A stretch of 64,000 nt of DNA from Rhizophagus clarus (lineage: Eukaryota; Glomeromycota; Glomeromycetes; Glomerales; Glomeraceae). The translations under genes and the position numbers were made by a program. Position 1 is the first letter of the stretch; every line of letters starts with the position of its first letter. The notes under the pieces are model-generated. The model ran no database searches. It saw only the letters and a program-made list of their open reading frames with translations, and was not told the DNA's origin. Below, one piece after another: positions 23,801-34,902 of the stretch. The DNA lies in assembly GCA_015698045.1 (NCBI GenBank), contig BLAL01000229.1:842001-906000 (forward strand), written 5' to 3'.

Positions 23801-24443
23801 TCTTTATTATAGGATTACTGAATAATTATTATAAAATACAAATCAGATTTTAAAATTTAGATAAAAAACTGAAAAAGGATTTTTTTGTAAGAAAGTTATT
23901 AAATGCTAACATTTTTTTTTATAAGATTGGCTTTTGAATTATTATTTATAAGATAAAAAAGGATTAAAATGAAGTTTTTTTATAATTTTTTTAAAGAATA
24001 TTATTTTTAAATATTTTAGAATGACATTTAAAAAGTAATTAAAAATAGAAAATTATCTTATTATAGGATTGTTAATTATGAAAATATAAAAGATGTTATA
24101 AAAAATAATAGTAAATAAAAATATATAGTAAGGAATAATGAAAAATAAAAATATGTTATAAAAATAATAGAAAGCAAAAATAAGTTATTAAAATAAAAAA
24201 AAAAAATACAAAAAAAATAGCATGAAAAGTTTTAATTTATTAAATAATTTATTAGTATTTTTTAGTATTTTTAAAATTATTTTAATTTGCATAATTTAAA
24301 TAAATTTAATGATATAATAAATCTGATAGTTAAAATTATATTAATTTTGGCTAAAATTAAAATTGTGCTAATTGTATTTTTTTTTATTTTTAAAAATTAT
24401 GTACATTTTTGATCATTATATTACATATTTTTAACTAAGAGTA
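20871..24443. other. Very AT-rich gene desert
   Basis: No supported gene. From about 21070 onward the sequence is nearly pure A+T with short degenerate repeats (for example aaatgcaaaaaaaactgctaaa words near 21920-22120). A stretch at 22918-23600 is homologous to 27965-28350 (separate entry). Confidence 0.55.
22918..23600. repeat. Dispersed repeat, homologous to 27965-28350
   Basis: Blocks such as actttataaattat, aaactgacaaaat and aagttacataatataaataa recur in the same order near 27965-28350, in direct orientation, with indels. The pair flanks the inverted-repeat element at 24444-27923. By eye they are diverged copies; no coding content. Confidence 0.5.
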
Positions 24444-24659
24444 AATTTATTTAATGCACTCTGCGTTGTAATGCACCCCTATCACTGATAAATTTTATTA
24501 GTTGCGGTTTAATTTAGATTATCGTTAAGAATTAAAATAATTGGCTAAAATTTATTGTACAAAAAAAAATAACAAAATTTATATATTAAACTATAACTTT
24601 ATTCCTTTAAACCCTGTTTATCAAAGGTAATATTTTTTATAATTATTTATCTTTAACAT

Positions 24660-26400
24660 AACTAGTAATGATAATAATGATACAAAAAAGAGAAGCCTAA
24701 CAATTATGATAATAAGAGAGAGAAATAATGGAAATAATATTAGAAACAAATAATTGGAGATAACGAAGATGATAGGAGACAAAAGATATAGTAAAAAAAA
24801 AGAAAGATAGTGAAAAGAAGAGGGAAAGAATGCGAAAATAAAAGGAATAGGATCGAAAACAAAAGAAAATAGGGACAAAATGAAAGGGAATAGAAATGAA
24901 AATAAAAAGATAATGGGAGAGGTAAAAAAAAGAAAAGATGACAAGAAGGTGACAAAAAAATGAAAGGATGACAAAAGGGAGATGAACAAAATGAAAGGAT
25001 GATGAAAAACGAAGAGATGATAAGAAAGGAATGAAAAAATGAAAAGATGATGAGGAGAAATGAAAAGATGACAAGAATAAAACGATGATAAAAACAAAAC
25101 AATGATAAGAACGAAATGATAAGGATGAAATGATAATTGATGATGAGAACGAAATGATAATTGATGAAGACAAAACGATAATTGGTGATGAGAATGGATG
25201 AAACAATAATCAATGATAAGGACAGACAAAATGATAATTAATGATAAAGACGAAATGATAATTGATGATGAAGACGAAATGATGATTGATGAGGATGAAA
25301 CAACGATGAGGATGAAACAACGATGAGGATAAAATGGTGATAAGGATGAAATGATCATGAGAATGAAAGGAAAAGGAGCAATAATGAAAAAGAAGAAAGT
25401 GAATGAAAACGAAAAGAAAAGGGAATAAATTAACAAAAGATAAACCATAAAAAGAAGAAAAATAGTTAGTAAAAATGAAATATGAAAACGAAATTGAAAA
25501 AAAGATAAGAAAAAATGCCATACCTTGTTCGCAAAACTAAAATCTAAAAAAAAAGAGGTGAAATGATGATGATGAAATGAAATCGATGATGAGGATGAAA
25601 TGATAATTAATGATAAAGATGAAATGATAATTGGTGATGAGGATGGATGTATGAAACAATAATCGATGATAAGGACAAACAAAATGATAATTGTTGATAA
25701 GGACGAAATAATAATTGATGATGAAGACAAAACGATGATTGATAAGGATGAAACAACGATGAGGACAAAATGGTGATAAGGATGAAACGATTATGAGAAT
25801 GAAAGGAAAAAGAAGCGATAATGAAAAAGAAGAAGGTGAATGAAAACAAAAGAAAAGAGAAATAAATTAACGAAAGATAAACCATAAAAAGAAGAAAAAA
25901 TAGTTAGTAAAAATGAAATATGAAAATGAAATTGAAAAAAAAGAAAAGAAAAAATGCCATACCTTGTTCGCAAAACTAAGACCTAAAAAAAAAGGAGGCG
26001 AAATGATGATGATAAAATGAAATCGATGATGAGGATGAAATGATAATTAATGATAAAGACGAAACGATGAGAACAGATGTATGAAATAATAATCGATGAT
26101 AAGGACAGACAAAATGATAATTGATGATAAGGACGAAATGATAATTGATAATGAAGACAAAACGATAATTGATAAGGATGAAACAATGATAAGAACAAAA
26201 TAGTGATAAGGATGAAACGATTATGAGAATGAAAGGAAAAAGGAGTGATAATGAAAAAGAAGAAAGTGAATGAAAACGAAAAGAAAAGAGGAATAAATTA
26301 ACGAAAGATAAACTATAAAAAGAAGAAAAAATAGTTAATAAAAATGAAATATGAAAACGAAATTGAAAAAAGACAAGAAAAAAATGCCATACCTGGAACG
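24660..26400. repeat. Purine-biased tandem array, ~435-bp unit
   Basis: The plus strand is dominated by A and G (gatgatgaggatgaaatgataatt words). The landmark aaaatgccatacct occurs at about 25512, 25951 and 26381, giving periods of 439 and 430. Each unit also shares gaagaaaaatagttagtaaaaatgaaatatg. On the minus strand each landmark is TTGCGAACAAG|GTATGG preceded by a pyrimidine tract and AG, so a ~20-nt minus-strand microexon per unit is conceivable. Long Ser/Phe/Ile-rich minus-strand frames are by-products of the pyrimidine bias. Confidence 0.75.
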
Positions 26401-26640
26401 CCTTCAGAGACATCTGGAAATGAAAAGGTAAGGGTTATTTCTTTTTTTTCATTAATCTCGTTTAAGAACATTCCCTAACATTCCTCTATTATCTTTTTTT
26501 TATAGAAGCACCCCAGAAACTTCTGGAGACAAAAAGGTAGGGTTTATTTCTTTTTTTTTGTTAATTTTGTTTAAGAACATTTCTAACGTTTTTTTATTGG
26601 GTTTTTTTATAGGAACGCCTCTTGGAGACGAAATGATAAA
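26394..26640 (+). other. Array of three repeated exon-like units with splice-site consensus
   Basis: Three similar short segments are separated by intron-like spacers of about 75-80 bp. Segment 1 ends GAAATGAAAAG|GTAAGG; segment 2 is preceded by TTTTTTTATAG| and ends GACAAAAAG|GTAGGG; segment 3 is preceded by TTTTTTTATAG|. In matching frames they read GTPSETSGNEK, STPETSGDKK and GTPLGDEM. This looks like tandem duplication of an exon plus its intron. No acceptor precedes segment 1, which abuts the purine array. Function unknown; it may be a gene fragment captured by the surrounding element. Confidence 0.5.
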
Positions 26641-27061
26641 ATAATAAAAAGTTGCAACACGCTTAATAGCTTAAGATTATAAAAATAATTAAACACGTGA
26701 TAAGGGGTACGTTATAACTAAAGTTACCAGCCGAAATGGTAAAGGTCAATGCCGAAATAATTTCGACATGTAGAAATTATTGAAATGTCAAAATAGTCAG
26801 AATTGTCGAAATAATTTTGACATGTCGAATTGACAAAATTATCGAAATGTACAAACTGTACGAAATTAATTTTGACATGTCGAAATTTTTAGAATTGTTG
26901 AATTGACGAAATTGTCGAAATGTACAAACTGTATGAAATTAATTTTGACATGTCAAAATTTTTAAAATTGTCGAATTGACGAAATTGTCGAAATATACAA
27001 ACTGTACGAAATTAATTTTGACATGTTGAAATTTTTAGAATTGTCGAATTGTTAAAATTGT

Positions 27062-27350
27062 CCTGTAGAAAAGTGACCAAACCCGACAAAAAAGTGGATA
27101 AAATTGTCCAAAAATAAAAAAAAAAGTGGATAAAATTGTCCAAAATAAAAAAAAAAAAGTGGACAAAATTGTCTAAAAATAAAAAAAAAAGTGGACAAAA
27201 TTGTCCAGAAATGAAAAAAAGTGGATAGAAATGAATGACCAAGAACGAAAAAAATTGGACAAAATTGTCCAAACCTGTAAAAAGTGACCAAACCCGATAA
27301 AAAAGTGGACAAAATTATCCAAAAGGAAAAAGTGGACAAAGTTGTCCAAA
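27062..27350. repeat. GGACAAAATTGTCC cluster in the deleted hAT copy
   Basis: About eight copies of gtggacaaaattgtccaaaa-type words, homologous to 6840-7260. Retention in a strongly shortened derivative suggests the cluster, or its neighbourhood, helps mobilisation; that is inference. Confidence 0.8.
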
Positions 27351-27368
27351 AACGAGGAAATCTTATAC

Positions 27369-27608
27369 CTTATTGATGAACGTAAAACTTGATGACAACT
27401 CTTGTAAGTCAATATATGTACGACCTTCATTCTTCTTAAATATTATTCTCACTTTATCTTGTTCGAAAACACATGAATCAATTTTTTTATTTGTTACTGT
27501 CCAAATATATGAAAGCGCTGTTGAAACTGAATTTTCAACATCGTCAAGTAAAAAAGCTTTTTTTCCACGAATCTTTGAATTGAGAATAGCGGAAGGTGTT
27601 TTCGACAT
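27369..27608 (-). CDS. Exon 1 of the hAT accessory gene, retained as an open 80-codon frame
   Basis: The ATG at 27608 opens MSKTPSAILNSKI and the frame runs 80 codons to a canonical donor (AATAAG|GTATAAG at 27369/27368). It has the same length as exon 1 in the full-length copy (7277-7516) and differs at about ten residues with no stop or indel. Without splicing, translation would continue a few codons into the repeat cluster. The encoded segment has a basic middle (KIIFKKN-like) and no recognised domain. It could be a passive relic or a truncated product; the sequence cannot decide. Confidence 0.6.
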
Positions 27609-27964
27609 ATTCAAACAAAGAAATACTTGATAATATTTCATGTGAAATCAAGAAGAAAAATATTTTTTTTTTGATTTTATGACGTGTTTATTTATATTCA
27701 ATTTTGCCAGCCACATCATTACATCACAAAAAAATGATGATCTGCAGCCAATCATTATTTCGACAATTTTGCCAATTTCGACTTGACGAATTTATTTCGG
27801 CTTTTTGCCATTTTGATTTGCATTGACGAATTGTTTATTTTTTTTCGACATTTTCGACATGTCGAAATTCTTTATTTACGACATGCATCTTTAGTTATAA
27901 CGCAGGGATGCGTTAAATAAATTATTCCTTTAACTAATACATATTTTATATGGTAGCTGTTACC

Positions 27965-28350
27965 TATAAACCATAGTAATATTATATGACTTCAAACTTT
28001 TATAAATTATGAATCAAGTGATATAAAAAAAAACTAAACTGATAAAATAATAAAGCAACACAAACAGTATATTTCTATTAGTTTATTTTATAAAATTTAA
28101 TAATAATATTAAATTCTATTATAGATCAAAAATAGTAGTTAATTTTAGTAAATAACAATAATAAAAATAAAAAAACTCGATGGATTTTTTATGGAATCTA
28201 TAAAAATTTCATGGAATATAGCAAAAAAATTTTGTTACTTACATGGCAAAATTTATATTTAAATATGGTATTGCAAAAATAAGTTACATAATATAAATAA
28301 ATATATTTTTAAAAATTTAGATTATATGATTTATAAATGATAACTATCAT
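27965..28350. repeat. Dispersed repeat, partner of 22918-23600
   Basis: Direct, diverged copy described under 22918-23600. It begins about 40 bp right of the inverted-repeat element. Confidence 0.5.
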
Positions 28351-30609
28351 ATAATAAAATTTAATATATTTAAATAAGTAGATAAATTTGCCAATATATA
28401 GTTTTAGTATTTAGTTTATTTAAAAAATAAGATTGTATAACTTATAATTAGTAAATAATATTTATCAGTCACTGGTCATATCATGGAAAAAAGAGGGAGA
28501 TTTGTTTTAATAAAATTTGCAAAAAAAAGTTTGTGGTACAGTATTCTCTTTAAATATATAGTACACATATATAATTAAAGTTGGCCAAAATTAACTCAAT
28601 CTGGTTAAATCTGCCAATCAATAATTCATAATTCTGGCCAAATTTTTCTTAATTCTGGCCAAATTCGTAATGCCAGCCCAAATTACATTAAAATCGAAAT
28701 TTTCAGGTCAAAGGTAACACTATATTTATGCAATGTAACACTTTTTCCAACAATAGTAAACATGTTCGTTCAAGACTTGAAAAATATTTTTAAACTTTTT
28801 AAAAGTCAAAAATTTCACTTTATTTAGTTGCATCTGGCCAAAGAAGGTAGTCAATTATATTGTTATTTTGATATAGCAAACTAATAAAATATTAAGAAAA
28901 TTTTTTAACTTCTTTCTTTTGCTTATTTTTTTTAAATATTATATAAATATCTTTTATTTTAACGCTACTTTAAAAATAAAAAAAATATTTTACTTATCCA
29001 TAATGTATTATCTTTATTTATAATTTAACAAAGCAAATAAACCTAATAGCTAATAAGAATTTTTTCTATAAATAAATAATTTATGTTTTATTTTCATGTT
29101 TAATGAATTAAAATTTAAAAATTTTAAAGTTTTTTTCTAATAAGTTGCAGAAATTTACATGATTATTATAATACTAGGATTTAAGCATTAAAGGTTTAAT
29201 TTAAATAAACAAAAAAACATTATATTTAACTAGTTTTTTGACCAAAAATTCACTTATAACACCCAAATAGATCTAATAGTACTATTGTTTTAATAGATAA
29301 AAAGATTTTTTATTAGTGCTTTAATTAAAAAATTTTAACAAAATTTATAAATAACAAAAAATCTGACATAATAATTACCCTTCTAAGAGCTAAAAATGAG
29401 ATAATTACTGTTAAAAAAAAGCTTTTACTAAAAGCTTTATTGAAATCAAAATTTTTTTTTTTATTATAAAAATTGACTTTTTGTGGTTTACACAAAAACT
29501 ACCTAAATAACTGCCCTTTTTAACTTAGTAAATCTTTTTCTTCTCATAAAATTACATATATTTTTGTTATTTAAATTGTATTTCACATCTACTTTTAAGT
29601 TGCATCTGGAGGAAAACTTCATTTTTGAGATGAATTTTCTTGTAAATGCAAAAAAAAAAAAAATATTACTAAAGAGAAAATGATGATAAAAATTTATAAT
29701 ACACATGACGAACTATTAATTTACTTAATTTGTATAAGCGTTGTATTAAAAAATTTCTTTTTTAGTTACATGATGAAATATTCAATTATAGTTACACAAA
29801 ATTATTTTAATTAATGATCGACAAGTGATCTGAAATGACCACTGACTGTTATGCTAATTATATATAATATAAATAATTATGTATTTATATATTTTTTAAA
29901 AAATCTGATAATTAATTACTAGAATTAAAATATAGAATTATAAGATTATATATGTATATATACAATTAATTTTTTTTAAGTGCACTCTTTTTAAATGCAT
30001 GTATTATATATTTTTTCTTTAAATGTATTATATTCTTTTATTCAATTTTAATTATATAAAGATTATATAAAATTTTTCTCTTTAAATATATATTTTTTTA
30101 AAATATATTTTCTTAAATGTTCATTATAATACTTTTAAAAGGATTTTTGAAAGTTTTGGGTTTCAAAATATACAAATTGAAATAAAATTTAAAATCTAAA
30201 ACCAGTTCTAAAACCTAAAACTATTTTTAATTATTTTAAAATTAATCTTAATATTTTGAAATTATTTTTTGATTCTTATTATTTCTCAGAATTTATTAAT
30301 TGGCTAATCATATAGTAATTTAAATATTTAATAGATTAATATTTAATATTAAAACTTAATTGATAAGTTTTTTTTAAATAATAAAATGCTAAATAGTTTA
30401 CTATCAAATTCAAAAAAAAGTTTATTAGTTAATAAAGTTTAAATTAAAATAGTATTGTAATTTTAATTAATTTTTAATAAATAAATTAAGTAAATTAATA
30501 AGTTTTAGTTATATTTTGGTATATAAAAATTTTAAGAATTTAGAATTAATTTTAAGTTTAAAAATATATATTTTAAAATTAAGTTTTGGTATATACTGAA
30601 ACTTAAAGA
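28351..30609. other. AT-rich intergenic sequence with a dispersed repeat
   Basis: No supported gene. About 29437-29750 resembles 34944-35210 in direct orientation (shared order of gtttacacaaaaac, aacttagtaaatct, cttctca and gatgataa words). Several tggccaaa/ttctggcc words cluster at 28583-28685 without forming a clear element. Confidence 0.5.
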
Positions 30610-30616
30610 ATTTTAG

Positions 30617-30620
<4 letters not shown>

Positions 30621-30650
<30 letters not shown>

Positions 30651-32654
30651 TTTAAAGGCGTTAGAGCCGCACTCTGTTTATTATGTAAGATGAGGGTACA
30701 AAACTGTACCACTAAATACAAATCACGTTACTTCGAACCACAAAGGGCCCGTCTTACCATCCGCCTCACTCATTAACTACTAATATAAAAGAATAAAGGA
30801 AACGAAAAAAGAAAAAAGAAATATTGTAGAAAATAAACTACCCTAAAACAACTAACTAGCTAGGAGTGCACGTCCCTTCTATGACTAACTTTCTGTTTCT
30901 AGTATGCTAGCAACATAAACTAATAAGCTGTTCCAGCAAATGCTTGATTTCCACCTTATTAAGATTGCCCGGTTGCCCTTTGCTGGACTTACGCGATTCC
31001 TTGGTCGTCTTGATAGAAGCTGACCTTCCTGAAGAATTCTGGAGCTGCGTGAGGTTGGACGAGTTAGTATTATTTTCATGTTTGTTGTTGATTTGTAACC
31101 TGCGTGACCCAAGAGACGTGCGGTTTGATCCAGTAATCACTGGGGAAGAGCCCGTCTTCTTGAAGGAGGAGGAAGTTGAGCCCGAGCCTGAGGCCTTAGG
31201 CTGGCGTCTTGACGAACGGAAGGATGGAGTGGAATGTTTGCACCAAGCTAGTTCCGTCTGCTTCCACATCTGTTTTTTGGCTAGCCTACGGGACAACGCA
31301 TCCCATGTTGCGAAGTAGCCGATAAAAATCCGAGAACCATCCTGCTCTTGTACAATTTTAAAGGATTGTAGATTGCTTTCGTTGATGAAGGGACCAGAAG
31401 AGCCTTCGGGAAATAGTGACTCAATCGTCATATCCGCTGGGATATTTGTGATTGCCACCTGGAATTTCTCGCATTGCTTTCATTCTGAAAGAGACCAGGC
31501 TGCCGGAAACCATCGCACAGAAATTGAGCTGAGGGAAACCGTCCAGTCACCATTATTATACGCCTTGAGACAATTATGGTTGGGTGTAAGTCTGACCCTT
31601 GCTGTTTGATATTTCTTTTGCACTCGCGTGCTGACAGACACCACTTTTCCCCATTTGTTGAGTTCGCTGAGGAATTGATAATTTGTCCATTTGGCTGGGA
31701 TGTCATAAACTACTAGATCCAAGGTGAGGTTCTTGTCTTTCTCCTCAGGTTGGTAGCCAGTAATAATCACGTTGTTATCACCTGTACTACTCTCACTTTT
31801 GCGTTTTTTCTTTGTAAGCGTGGCAATTTTATCATCACTTTTGTCGCTACGCTTGTCGTTAGCTGATGTGTGTGGTGGGAGTTGCGAGAGTGTAGGTTCA
31901 TGACCATCAAGGGTGGAATCAGGTGATGCAGTCGAAGAGTCGAGTGAGGTGTTTTCCTGTAGGAATTTAGCTTTTTCCGCACGCTTCTCTTGTTTCTTCA
32001 ACTTTTTCTTTTGATTCTTGGTCAGAACCAGTTTCCAGGAGGTATTACTTGTTTCGGAGAAAGTAGGAGGTGGATCAGCTGTCGAGAACATTGATTGGTG
32101 CGAAGGATCCATATCCATGTCTAAATCCGGTAAATCAGCATGATCTTTGGGCGTTTGCGCCGTACCAGTCTTTATCAACTGATCTGTCAACAGGTCGATT
32201 TCTGATTGGTGCCTTAATGTTTGTGCCGCGAGTACCTCCTCCACCTCAAGTGCAATCTTATCGTAGGTGGGAAAGACGAGCTGTTCAAGAAGGATAGAGA
32301 AAGACCAGTTGGCCAAGGTGGCAATGACCGTAGAAGCAACCACTTGTTGTTGGGAAGCTTTAGGCTTGACTTTTGCTAAGCTTGGGTCCAGTCGATAGGT
32401 GGGTACTTTGTCGAAAACCTCAGCCGCTTCAGCCGTGGTCACCGTTAGGCCTTCGCAAAGCTGAGGATATAGAGGTAGAATAGTTTGGAAAATATTACCA
32501 AGGTGTTTTTTAAAAGAGTTTGAAGTCGCTTCCTTAATAATTTTAACGTCGTTTGCATCCATTTTCGAGAGAAACGGTGGAGTTTTGTTAGGGGAAAGTT
32601 CGCAAAGACTTTCAAAAAATTTTGGGCTGAGTGATCAGCGGGAAGAGATCGATG
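30621..32654 (-). mobile_element. ORF1-only, poly(A)-tailed non-LTR retroelement (half-LINE-like)
   Basis: On the minus strand it runs from about 32654 to a 27-nt poly(A) (T run 30621-30647). The direct repeat ATTTTAGAAAATTTT flanks it at 32655-32669 and at 30610-30620 plus the first Ts, the signature of target-primed reverse transcription. It has a ~90-nt leader, one ORF1-like frame (30907-32562) and a ~250-nt 3' region; there is no endonuclease or reverse transcriptase. Its leader contains CCGCTGATCACTCAGCCCA, matching the leader of the complete LINE at 40039-40057. It must rely on enzymes supplied in trans. Confidence 0.75.
30907..32562 (-). pseudogene. LINE ORF1-like RNA-binding protein with one in-frame stop
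   Basis: The frame starts MDANDVKIIKEATSNSF at 32562. Residues ~1-130 are helical; ~185-205 are basic (KNQKKKLKKQEK); ~285-350 look like an RRM (LDLVVYDIPAKWTNYQFL...ARVRL). At 31480-31482 the frame meets TGA after WSLSE, yet the same frame continues as KQCEKFQVAITNIP for another ~190 codons to 30907, ending LLEQLISLCC. A CGA-to-TGA change would explain the stop. If read through the product is ~551 residues, close to fungal LINE ORF1 size. The second half could alternatively start at the internal ATG (31456-31458 as GCA ATC..., no good ATG context). Likely chaperones element RNA in the cytoplasm. Confidence 0.75.
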
Positions 32655-32669
32655 ATTTTAGAAAATTTT

Positions 32670-34684
32670 AGTTTAAACTTTATTTTATATTTACTTTATA
32701 TTTATTATGTAATAATAATATTTATTGATTAATTAAATATAAATGCAATTATATTTAAATAATTTTTTTTTTTTTTAGTATTTACTAAAATATAATAAAT
32801 TTTATTTGTAATAAAAATTTATAAAAATTAAAATACATAATTGTTATTGGTCATGTTTTGGATGATAACTGAATTATCAGATGGCCAAAGGTCACCTGAT
32901 CAGTTAATATTTATAAGACATAACTTGACTAATAATATATTTATTGGATATGTTTGATATAAGCAAACTGGATCTTTTTCGTGTATCTTATTGATTATTT
33001 TATAATAAAGTGATTAAAATTTGTGTATCATTATTATAAAGTAATCAATAACATATGCAGAAAATGTCCAGTACTTACATAGAATATGTACAATAAAAAG
33101 TTATTATTAACTTATTTATATATAGACAAATATAATAAAATATAATTAATATACTAATATATATAAGAGAATCAAAAAAAAAAAATAGAATAAAAGAAAT
33201 TTTAATGTTAATGAATTAACTAAATAAGAATTAAATTAATAAATATTATAATTCAATTTTTTGTATTATTATATAAGATTAATTTATGATTGCTAATTTA
33301 AGGCCTATTTAAGAGTTATATAAAATTTATTATAAGTTTTTATTTAGTATTATACTACTTCTTAGATTAATAAAATAACTTTGAATTATTAAAATAATAT
33401 GATTTTTTACATTATTATTTAGGTTGCATTTGTTTTGATTTTACATTATTATTGATTATTAAATTAATATAATTTTAAAGAAATCTGATTAAAAATTATT
33501 AATAAAAGTTTTCATTAAACAAGATAATAAATGATTAGTATTTTTGAGTTTTTTATTAAATATTTGTTATAGAAATAGAATTTCAGTATAAAATAATAAT
33601 ACCAATTAAGTCCAAGTTTTTTTTACTTTTGTATTTTATAAATTTTATATATAAGTTTATTCTAAATATTAAAATATTCAATAAGTTTTTTTTAACCATT
33701 TTATTTTTTGACAATTTTAAAGATTTGAATCAAATTAACATTAAAAATAGACTAATTACCATTAAAAATAGTTATATCTTTTAAAATAGAAATATTGCTA
33801 ATAATTACCTAAAAGTCTAAAATTTTTTATGTTATTTGTATTTTAAAAAGTTTTAGAATGCAAAAAATTATCATACTAGAATAATTCATAATATGATAGT
33901 TCAGTCTAACTTTTAAAGTAATTATAGTTTAAAATCAATTATACTTTAGTGGATAAATATTTTTTTTGTATTTTTATACTGTTTAAAACAACCTTTTCTT
34001 ATTGCTGCAAGTTTATTAATAGGGTAGAATTATTTTAAAAGCCAAAAATATTATATACAATTATATTTAATAGCTATTTATTTTTTTTTCTTATACCAGT
34101 TAATAACCTATAATGATAATATTAATATTATTATTTGGTATTTTCTGCTTCTATTTTTTATTATTATAATTGAATTTAGTTTTAATTTTATTAGTACTTT
34201 AAGTTTTGAAGATAGATAATTTATTATAAAACTAAAGAGTTTAGCTGTTATCATAATTAGAGAAATTATAAGTATTGCTGAAGAAAAATCATTACTCATT
34301 AATATTATTACCCAAAGTATTATTAAGAATAGTTTGAATTATTATTTATTAGTTAGAAAATGTAAGTGAAAATTTTTTTCTTTTTTTTTATCTGTTTTTC
34401 TGTAATTTATATAACTACTTATTAGATAAGATTATTATAATCTGATTTTATAATATATTTAATAGTGCAATTTTTAAAGAAATTGATTGATACTCAGTAT
34501 TGAAAACTATAGATAAATTAGGTAAATCATCATATCCTATAATTTGTAAATTCATAAATTTATATAACCTGCCTATTGTCACAAAATCTTCTAATATTTT
34601 ATCAAAATTTATGTAGTTACTTTTTAAGATTTTATTACCTATAATCACATTTCATCATAGTCACCAAATATAGACTGTCCCAAA
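32670..34684. other. AT-rich intergenic sequence
   Basis: No supported gene. A 66-codon minus-strand frame at 34448-34648 (NLQIIGYDDLPNLSIVFNTE) has better amino-acid balance than its surroundings and might be a gene relic, but nothing recognisable flanks it. Confidence 0.45.
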
Positions 34685-34868
34685 TATAGATGCTATCCAA
34701 ATTATTTTAAGTAAATCCCAAATTAATTTGTACATTTTGACAGCCATAATTCCCAAATCCCAAATGTACAAATTGCAAAATTTATATATGTAATTTGTAA
34801 ATTAATTTGGATTTGTACATTTGGGCTGCCATAATCCCAAATTATTTTGGATTTGAATGGCATCTATA
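34685..34868 (+). mobile_element. 184-bp palindromic miniature element, copy A
   Basis: Starts TATAGATGCTATCCAAATTA and ends with the inverse (GGCATCTATA). Interior holds inverted pairs of tgtacatttgg and aaattaatttg words. An inverted copy of identical length lies at 36319-36502. Both start and end with TATAGATGC-type sequence, so TA duplication is plausible. Confidence 0.75.
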
Positions 34869-34902
34869 ATTCCAAATATGTGATTATAGAGAAAGTTGAC
34901 TG
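34869..34902. mobile_element. Possible Tc1/mariner-type right end
   Basis: The sequence GTGATTATAGAGAAAGTTG followed by ACTG-TA at 34899-34904 resembles the inverse of the 617 element end (CAGT...CTATARTCAC). A partial mirror, tataatcacatttcat, lies at about 34640-34660, so copy A may be nested in a second Tc1-like miniature element whose left terminus I cannot define. Confidence 0.35.

Larger units (their letters stand above)
26719..27893 (-). mobile_element. Internally deleted hAT derivative (1175 bp)
   Basis: The left end TAAAGTTACCAGCCGAAAT and right end match the 7-kb hAT at 811-7799. A perfect 8-bp duplication GTTATAAC flanks it (26711-26718, 27894-27901). The left subterminal array is joined directly to the intron-1 motif cluster of the accessory gene, near 27052-27062, at a shared ttaaaattgtc word. 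Transposase and accessory exons 2-4 are gone; accessory exon 1 remains. It therefore depends on transposase supplied in trans. Confidence 0.92.
24444..27923. mobile_element. DNA element with ~40-bp terminal inverted repeats, unknown superfamily, hosting a nested hAT
   Basis: The left end (24444-24485) contains AATTTATTTAATGCA, CTCTGCGTTGTAATGCA and CCCCTATCAC. The right end, after removal of the nested hAT (26719-27893) and one GTTATAAC copy, reads as its inverted complement with a few mismatches. Interior: a 1.7-kb purine-rich stretch with three ~435-bp tandem units (24660-26400) and a plus-strand microexon array (26394-26640). No transposase is visible. I could not fix the target duplication, so the outer limits are approximate. 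Confidence 0.6.

Noticed and set aside
24621-26413. Long Ser/Ile/Phe/His-rich minus-strand open frames (up to 369 codons)
   Set aside because: They come from the pyrimidine-rich strand of a low-complexity tandem array, occur in several overlapping frames, and show no domain.
31373-31609. Plus-strand frames across the ORF1-only element
   Set aside because: Antisense shadows of the ORF1 frame.
34108-34648. Minus-strand frames of 63-66 codons
   Set aside because: The second has reasonable composition but no recognisable domain or exon neighbours, so it is mentioned only as a possible relic.
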